From Amphritea atlantica (GTDB lineage Bacteria > Pseudomonadota > Gammaproteobacteria > Pseudomonadales > Balneatricaceae), in the NCBI RefSeq assembly GCF_900111095.1, contig NZ_FOGB01000016.1, positions 1 to 64,000 of the forward strand: a DNA stretch of 64,000 bases. The letters are read 5' to 3'. Made by a program: the position numbers and the translations under genes. Shown in pieces: positions 58,724 to 64,000 of the stretch. Within the stretch, counting starts at the first letter, position 1. Every line of letters begins with the position of its first letter. The notes beneath the pieces were generated by a model. The model was given only the letters and a program-made list of their open reading frames with translations, had not been told where the DNA came from and ran no database searches.

Positions 58724-60550
58724 TTAGCCTCCCAGGTGATACCTGAGTGTCAGATGCTTTTTGAAACCCTTAACGATATGCATACCGTCCCGTAGCAGAT
58801 CTCGTTCCATTTTATCCAATGAAGACAACTCAAGGATATTAGGCGTTTGGTCTACACCATCCTCAGATATATCGATACGCTTTACCTGCTGCTTCAGACG
58901 TGTCTGAATAAACAGTGCCAGCGCCTCAGCCAACTCGCGACCATGCTCCTCCTTCATCTGCCCCATCTCCACCAATGCTTCTATACGCTTAAAGGTATTG
59001 GTTTCCAGTATGCGAAACTGCAGCGCCATGGTACGAATACCATGCACGATCGGGAAAATGCCTGCCTTCTTAACATCCAGCTCCCCTTTATCTTTGAGAT
59101 TACCAAAGAAGGTCAGCGGCGTATCAAACTCAATCGCTGCCCTGGCGAAATGTGAAAAAAACAGATCGTTGTTTTTCAGATGACGCAGGAACCAGTTACG
59201 GGAGGTTTTAAACAGCGCCGAATTACCCGCAACCGGATGGGCATCAACAGCTATCGCCAGATTCATCTGCGCCTCACCTTCACACAGATAGGACCAGTCA
59301 CTCAACTGCTGTGTCCACTCACCAATCGACTTAACCCAGGCAGGATTCGATACCATAATATTACCTGGGCATTTGGGAAAACCGAATGAGATAAGGGTTT
59401 CACTAAAGCGCTGCATGGTCTCCTGCATCTCAGGCCAGATAAGCCCATCGCGATAGATCAGGGCATTATCCTGATCCGTCTTCATGATCTGCTCACCCCG
59501 TCCCTCGCTGCCCATCACTACCAGACAAACATGGGGCTGCATATCCCGGGGAATCATCAGACCAAACAACTTGGCAATAACCCTTTCATTCATTGCCGCA
59601 ATCAGTTCCATCGCAAAACGCGCTTTAACCCCCTGTGAAACCAGCGCCTTTATCAGATCATTCAGACCATGGGCTGCTTCATAGAGATCCTCGACTGTCT
59701 GGGCGCGCTCAATACGCAGACCGATAACATGGGAGTGACTGGAGAAATAACTCAGCACATCGGTCAGCTCGACAACCCCGGTCAGACTGCCATCATCCAC
59801 CACCACTACCCGCTCGATGCGCTGCTGCGTCATGGTGATCAGTGCATTAAAGAGATAATCGTCGGAAGTGGTGGAGATCAGTCTATAACTGGCTATATCA
59901 GCAACATCTGAATCAAGACCGAGCTTATTAATCACCACCGCATCAAGAATATCGGTTCCAGTGACCATACCGTAGCGATTGCCACGCTTTACCAGTACAC
60001 AGTCAGCATGCTTCTCACGCATCATCACCGTAGCTTCAGTGATGGTTGTCCCCTCAAGGACCACCAGAGGCTCACGTATCAGGCCATCTTTAATCTGAGC
60101 CAGCATAAACTCCGCCATATCCTGATCACCACCCTCCTGGGCCTGAATCTCAGTTTTGGCAGACAGACTTTGCTGAAAATAGTCGGCAAACCGACTATTA
60201 CCAGCACACAGATCAAGCAGCACCCGGGTGGGCAAAATATGGCAGATAGTTTCCTCAACCGCGATAAAGTTGTGAATCGCTTTACCCCTGATCGCCGACC
60301 AGCCGCCAAAATAGTCCTCATTGGTATAGTGAACATAGAGATGCTGCTGAGCACCACTCTCCTCGGGCACATCGCTTTCAGCCACGCGCCCCTTGAGAAT
60401 GACATACACCCCCTCAGGCACACTGCCAGCGGCGATAATCGTCTCACCCGCCTGGTAATAGCCAATATCCAGACTGGAACACAGAACATCCTGCTCTTTT
60501 TCGCTGAGCAGACTGAACGGCATATTCTCGATTTTAAATGATGACGGCAT
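58724..60550 (-). CDS. Cyclic-nucleotide-binding/CBS/DUF294 nucleotidyltransferase-like signalling protein
   Basis: A 608-residue soluble protein. In order: a cNMP-binding-like domain (about 12-125, GVYVILKGRVAES), two CBS domains (about 160-285), a DUF294 nucleotidyltransferase-like domain around 325-460 with GSEGRGEQ and KTDQDNALIY, and a DUF294 C-terminal helical domain to about 595. The domain set resembles GlnD-type sensors and regulators linked to acetate/organic acid transporters. The bound nucleotide and reaction, if any, are unknown. It lies between the symporter and exonuclease genes. Confidence 0.9.
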   Translation of the reverse strand: MPSSFKIENMPFSLLSEKEQDVLCSSLDIGYYQAGETIIAAGSVPEGVYVILKGRVAESDVPEESGAQQHLYVHYTNEDYFGGWSAIRGKAIHNFIAVEETICHILPTRVLLDLCAGNSRFADYFQQSLSAKTEIQAQEGGDQDMAEFMLAQIKDGLIREPLVVLEGTTITEATVMMREKHADCVLVKRGNRYGMVTGTDILDAVVINKLGLDSDVADIASYRLISTTSDDYLFNALITMTQQRIERVVVVDDGSLTGVVELTDVLSYFSSHSHVIGLRIERAQTVEDLYEAAHGLNDLIKALVSQGVKARFAMELIAAMNERVIAKLFGLMIPRDMQPHVCLVVMGSEGRGEQIMKTDQDNALIYRDGLIWPEMQETMQRFSETLISFGFPKCPGNIMVSNPAWVKSIGEWTQQLSDWSYLCEGEAQMNLAIAVDAHPVAGNSALFKTSRNWFLRHLKNNDLFFSHFARAAIEFDTPLTFFGNLKDKGELDVKKAGIFPIVHGIRTMALQFRILETNTFKRIEALVEMGQMKEEHGRELAEALALFIQTRLKQQVKRIDISEDGVDQTPNILELSSLDKMERDLLRDGMHIVKGFKKHLTLRYHLGG

Positions 60551-60647
60551 AGACTAATCTCCCAACCCAAAACAACCTCAAAGTGCCTGATTAAAGAGTC
60601 ACATAACCCTTTAGGCCGAAACTTTGACAGCACTTAAACAGAACCGA

Positions 60648-60683
60648 TAAAAAAAGGCGCGCCAACCCTCGCTGGCGCGCCTT
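60648..60683 (-). terminator. Strong terminator after the symporter gene
   Basis: AAGGCGCGCCA (60654-60664) pairs perfectly with TGGCGCGCCTT (60673-60683) around an eight-base loop. On the minus strand it is followed by TTTTTTT, a textbook intrinsic terminator ending the DUF4212-symporter transcript before the DUF294 gene. The latter must then have its own start or arise by read-through. Confidence 0.85.
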
Positions 60684-60708
60684 GCGTTTAGTTAGATCTG
60701 TTCAGATC

Positions 60709-62517
60709 TTAGTGCGCGTGAGCAACACCAGCACCACGAGGTACACGGATGTTCTCAACAATCTCCTGAATTTCAGCAGGAGGCGGCGGAGTCATCATAG
60801 ATACAACGTAGGCGACGATAAAGTTCAGAATCATACCAACGAAGCCGAAGCCACCGGTGGAGATACCCAGGAACAGATCGTCTTTTGAACCACCCATGAA
60901 GGTGAAGTAGATCATGTAAGCCATGGTTGAACCCAGACCAACGATCATACCCGCAATCGCACCCTCTTTGTTCATACGGCTGTTGAAGATACCCATCACG
61001 ATAACCGGGAATACAGAGGAGGAAGCCAGACCAAAGGCCAGTGCCACCACCTGCGCCACAAATCCCGGCGGATTGATACCAAAGTAACCTGCAATACAGA
61101 TCGCCACAATAGCCGCAATACGTGCGTACATCAGCTCCTGCTTCTCTGTTATATCAGGATTAATACAGGTTTTCATCAGGTCGTGGGCAATCGCAGTAGA
61201 GATTACCAGCAGCAGACCCGCTGCAGTAGACAGCGCTGCGGCTACCGCACCTGCGGCTACCAGGGCAATTACCCAGTTAGGCAGCTGAGCGATCTCAGGG
61301 TTAGCCAACACCATGATGTCACGGTCAACATACACTTCGTTCGCGAATGGCGCACCAGGAGCCGGAGCAGGATTCACCTTAGCATTGGTTACAGCACGCT
61401 CACCGTACGCACCACGGGCATCGCCATCAAACGCAGGCTTACCACCTTCAAACGCCGCACCAGCAGAGTACTGAACCTTGCCGTCGCCGTTATAATCATG
61501 CCAACCCAGGAGACCAGCATTCTCCCAGTTCTTGAACCAGCCAGGCATCTTCGCATATTCAGTACCGACATTAGCCTCATCAGTACCGTTAATGGTCTGA
61601 ATCAGGTTTACCCGACCGAAACCAGCAACACCCGGAACCGTAGTATAGAGAATAGCGATGAAGATCAGCGCCCAGCCAGCAGAAGTACGGGCATCTTTTA
61701 CACGTGGTACGGTGAAGAAACGTACGATTACGTGAGGCAGACCCGCAGTACCCGCCATCAGCGCAGCGGTCAGACAGAAGATATCAATAGTTGATTTCTT
61801 ACCGGCCGTGTATTCAGCGAAGCCGAGATCTACCGACAGTTTATCCAGCGTCGCCAGTACAGACATACCAGAATCCAGCGTCGCACCCAGACCCAGTTGA
61901 GGCAGGAAGTGACCGGTAATCTGCATAGACATAAAGATTGCAGGTACCATGAATGCCAGGATCAGTACGCAGTACTGAGCAACCTGAGTATAGGTTATAC
62001 CCTTCATACCACCCAGAACGGCGTAGAAGAATACGATCGCCATACCGACGATAACACCAGTATTGATGTCAACGTGCAGGTAACGGGAGAATACGATACC
62101 TACACCACGCATCTGACCTGCCACATAGGTGAAGGAGATAACGATAGTACAGACAACCGCAACAACACGGGCGAAAGTAGAGTAGTAACGGTCACCGACG
62201 AAATCAGGCACGGTGAACTTACCAAACTTACGCAGATATGGAGCCAGCAGCATAGCCAGCAATACATAGCCGCCGGTCCAGCCCATCAGGTAAGCCGCAC
62301 CATCACGACCGATGAAAGATACCAGACCTGCCAGAGAGATAAACGATGCTGCAGACATCCAGTCAGCCGCAGTCGCCATACCGTTTGCAATCGGAGGTAC
62401 ACCACCGCCTGCAACGTAGAATTCCTTTGTAGACCCGGCACGGGCCCAGATAGCGATACCGATATAGAGTGCGAAAGAGCCCCCTATAAAGAGATAAGTA
62501 AGTAGATCAAGACTCAT
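60709..62517 (-). CDS. Sodium:solute symporter large subunit, VC_2705 subfamily
   Basis: A 602-residue SSF transporter with about 13 membrane helices and SSF motifs (EFYVAGGGVPPIANGMATAA near 32-51, ALMAGTAGLPHVIVRFFTV near 252-270). A long extracytoplasmic insert at about 302-408 contains DYNGDGKVQY (341-350), which reads like an EF-hand calcium loop. Relatives include ActP; acetate or another short organic acid is a possible substrate. The ATG at 62517 has GAGGA eight bases upstream. The small DUF4212 partner gene ends 32 bases before it. Confidence 0.93.
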   Translation of the reverse strand: MSLDLLTYLFIGGSFALYIGIAIWARAGSTKEFYVAGGGVPPIANGMATAADWMSAASFISLAGLVSFIGRDGAAYLMGWTGGYVLLAMLLAPYLRKFGKFTVPDFVGDRYYSTFARVVAVVCTIVISFTYVAGQMRGVGIVFSRYLHVDINTGVIVGMAIVFFYAVLGGMKGITYTQVAQYCVLILAFMVPAIFMSMQITGHFLPQLGLGATLDSGMSVLATLDKLSVDLGFAEYTAGKKSTIDIFCLTAALMAGTAGLPHVIVRFFTVPRVKDARTSAGWALIFIAILYTTVPGVAGFGRVNLIQTINGTDEANVGTEYAKMPGWFKNWENAGLLGWHDYNGDGKVQYSAGAAFEGGKPAFDGDARGAYGERAVTNAKVNPAPAPGAPFANEVYVDRDIMVLANPEIAQLPNWVIALVAAGAVAAALSTAAGLLLVISTAIAHDLMKTCINPDITEKQELMYARIAAIVAICIAGYFGINPPGFVAQVVALAFGLASSSVFPVIVMGIFNSRMNKEGAIAGMIVGLGSTMAYMIYFTFMGGSKDDLFLGISTGGFGFVGMILNFIVAYVVSMMTPPPPAEIQEIVENIRVPRGAGVAHAH

Positions 62518-62549
62518 AGTAGTCATCCTCAGCGCAACTGTTATTGTTC

Positions 62550-62813
62550 TTATTCGTGAACGTCGTATTTTTCATCCAGCTTATTCATGCTGTATGCGTA
62601 CATCCAGATGAGAGCTACATATACGAAGATTGAACCCTGCTGATCGATCCAGAATCCCAACGGGAAGCCAAAGAAGGGAATAGCGTTCAACTGATCAACA
62701 AACAGAATCCCACCTACGAATGACACTACAAACCAGATTGACAGGTAAGTCATGATAATGCGCAGGTTTTCGGCCCAGTAGGCCGAAGCATTGTCTTGTG
62801 AAGAAGTAGACAT
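62550..62813 (-). CDS. DUF4212 symporter small subunit
   Basis: An 87-residue protein with two membrane helices (about 18-40 and 48-70), joined by QLNAIPFFGFPLGFW. DUF4212 proteins are encoded next to VC_2705-type symporters and are taken as their small subunit. The ATG at 62813 has AAGGA eight bases upstream; an earlier ATG three codons before overlaps that site and is less likely. Confidence 0.92.
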   Translation of the reverse strand: MSTSSQDNASAYWAENLRIIMTYLSIWFVVSFVGGILFVDQLNAIPFFGFPLGFWIDQQGSIFVYVALIWMYAYSMNKLDEKYDVHE

Positions 62814-62884
62814 TTGCACCATCCTTATTTTTGTTATTAAAGGTTAAGTAAAAGTTGTGGACTGATAGAATTTAACAAAGTGTT

Positions 62885-62941
62885 CTGGCAAACAAATCCC
62901 CTACTTTGGTCTGATCAAACGGATCAAAACCCTGGCAAACA
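62885..62941. repeat. Direct repeats in the symporter/kinase divergent region
   Basis: CTGGCAAACA occurs at 62885-62894 and again at 62932-62941, 47 bases apart, and GATCAAAC at 62913-62920 is followed by GATCAAAA at 62922-62929. They lie in the 280 bases between the DUF4212 gene and the histidine kinase gene, where an activator such as the cognate response regulator might bind. No clear promoter was identified there. Confidence 0.5.
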
Positions 62942-63093
62942 GGCCGCAACCCAAGCACGGCGCGACCTGGAGGGGGTTTAAAAAAACCTTTATAACTCAA
63001 CACATTAGACAAAGGTATAAGAGCAATAGGGTTATTCGCCAGAGTTCGGTTACACTACCCACTCCAACACAGTAACTACGGACAGACCTGACT

Positions 63094-64000
63094 ATGCTAT
63101 CCGGCGGCTCAATTATTCTGATCTCACTGGCCTATGTAGGTCTGCTCTTCGCTATCGCTTACTTTGGCGACCGCAGTGCTCAGGGACGCTCCTACGCCAG
63201 CAATCCGGTTATCTATTCCCTGTCTCTGGCGATCTACTGTTCCTCATGGACCTTTTACGGCGCAGTCGGGCGCGCTTCTGTCAGTGGCTGGCAGTTTCTT
63301 GCCACCTACCTGGGGCCGGCGATCGTATTTATTTTTGGCTGGCGAATTATTGAGAAGATCATCCTGGTCAGCAAGCAGCAGAACACCACATCCATCGCCG
63401 ACTTCCTCTCGTCCCGCTACGGTAAAAGCCAGGCACTGGCAGTACTGGTTACCATTATCGCAGTGTGCGGCACCATCCCCTATATTGCGATGCAGCTTAA
63501 AGCGGTGGCCATCAGCTATGATGCAATCGCCCCCGGCGTGACCGAAGCCCTGAGTAAAGGCAACGATACCGCGCTGTTTGTGGCTCTGGTGATGGCGGTC
63601 TTCACCATTCTGTTTGGTACCCGGCATATCGACGCCACCGAGCATCATGAAGGGATGGTGCTGGCCGTGGCATTCGAATCAATCGTCAAACTGACCGCTT
63701 TTATCGCCGTCGGCCTGATGGTGACCTTTCAGATCTTTGATGGCGTGCCTGATCTGATTGCCAACATCCGTGACCAGCTGTATCACAACGATAATTTCAG
63801 CAGCCCGCTGGAGGGTAGTTTTCTCGGTAATAGCTTCCTCACCGAGATCCTGCTCGCCTGTGCCGCAATCCTCTGCCTGCCACGCCAGTTCCACGTCACC
63901 ATTGTAGAAAACACCCGCCTCGACAACCTTAAAACCGCCCGCTGGCTGTTCCCGCTCTATATGGTGCTACTGGCGTTGTTTGTGCTGCCAATCGCCACCG
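63094..64000 (+). CDS. Symporter-domain sensor histidine kinase, N-terminal part (CrbS/CbrA type)
   Basis: An open frame from ATG 63094 to the end of the window (302 codons seen). It begins LSGGSIILISLAYVGLLFAI and continues with many hydrophobic helices: SLAIYCSSWTFYGAVGRAS, FLATYLGPAIVFIFGW, TSIADFLSSRYGKS, TILFGTRHIDATEHHEGMV and CLPRQFHVTIVENT. This is the sodium:solute symporter-like sensor domain of CbrA/CrbS/MxtR kinases; the kinase domains would lie beyond the edge. Divergent from a symporter operon like those controlled by CrbS-CrbR elsewhere, it may sense the same solute. The C-terminus is not visible, so kinase identity is inferred. Confidence 0.85.
   Translation, partial: MLSGGSIILISLAYVGLLFAIAYFGDRSAQGRSYASNPVIYSLSLAIYCSSWTFYGAVGRASVSGWQFLATYLGPAIVFIFGWRIIEKIILVSKQQNTTSIADFLSSRYGKSQALAVLVTIIAVCGTIPYIAMQLKAVAISYDAIAPGVTEALSKGNDTALFVALVMAVFTILFGTRHIDATEHHEGMVLAVAFESIVKLTAFIAVGLMVTFQIFDGVPDLIANIRDQLYHNDNFSSPLEGSFLGNSFLTEILLACAAILCLPRQFHVTIVENTRLDNLKTARWLFPLYMVLLALFVLPIAT

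Noticed and set aside
61183-62505. Plus-strand frames opposite the symporter gene
   Set aside because: Arg/Thr/His-rich shadows of the symporter coding sequence.
62932-62946. Plus-strand TGGCAAACAGGCCGC as sigma-54 promoter for the kinase gene
   Set aside because: The spacing is right but the -12 half reads CCGC, and a 135-base leader without other support makes it unconvincing.

Overview
The window is one contiguous piece of a gammaproteobacterial chromosome. The gene order of the flagellar, chemotaxis and ccm blocks matches the Pseudomonas/Vibrio arrangement, and the protein sequences, the sodium-coupled symporter genes and the two-gene MotCD-type stator suggest a marine member of the Oceanospirillales. 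That placement is an inference from gene content; the genus cannot be named from this sequence alone.

Layout: (1) 53-11316, minus strand: the distal part of a surface polysaccharide (O-antigen or capsule) locus, AT-rich and with many overlapping genes. It holds a WbpM-type membrane dehydratase, a PglC-like initiating phosphosugar transferase, a WbpV-like reductase, a three-gene set for a UDP-N-acetyl-L-hexosamine (L-QuiNAc or L-FucNAc), three glycosyltransferases and an ABC exporter with an unusually short ATPase domain that may act as the flippase. (2) 11317-12477: a decayed boundary holding a degraded IS1595-type transposase and a 13-codon stub of a sugar epimerase gene. (3) 12478-20767: housekeeping genes mnmC, a CBS-domain gene, DUF4126, a YheU-family gene, a lipoprotein, ligA and zipA. 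(4) 20837-27863: a complete ccmABCDEFGHI cytochrome c maturation operon, including a ccmD of only 58 codons that starts with TTG. (5) 28018-29853, plus strand: a second FliK-like gene and a stand-alone FlhB C-terminal domain gene. (6) 29875-57910, minus strand: a large flagellar and chemotaxis block. In transcription order it is fliE-fliF-fliG-fliH-fliI-fliJ, fliK, fliL-fliM-fliN-fliO-fliP-fliQ-fliR-flhB, flhA-flhF-flhG-fliA, cheY-cheZ-cheA-cheB-motC-motD-parC-parP-DUF2802. Sigma-54-like promoters sit before fliE, fliK and flhA. (7) 58090-62813, minus strand: an exonuclease, a DUF294/CBS/cyclic-nucleotide-binding protein, a VC_2705-type sodium:solute symporter and its DUF4212 partner. Divergent from these, a symporter-domain histidine kinase gene runs off the right edge.

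How the parts work together: ccm genes mature c-type cytochromes in the periplasm; the fli/flh genes build the basal body, export gate and switch; fliA and the che/mot/par genes supply late transcription, signalling, torque and polar placement of the chemoreceptor array. The most unusual items are a CheA whose linker carries about five short acidic repeats resembling the CheY-docking peptides of FliM and CheZ in place of a recognisable P2 domain, a ParP with a very long Glu-Pro repeat and no canonical cheW beside it, a long inverted repeat in the predicted flhA leader RNA, and the minimal-ATPase exporter.
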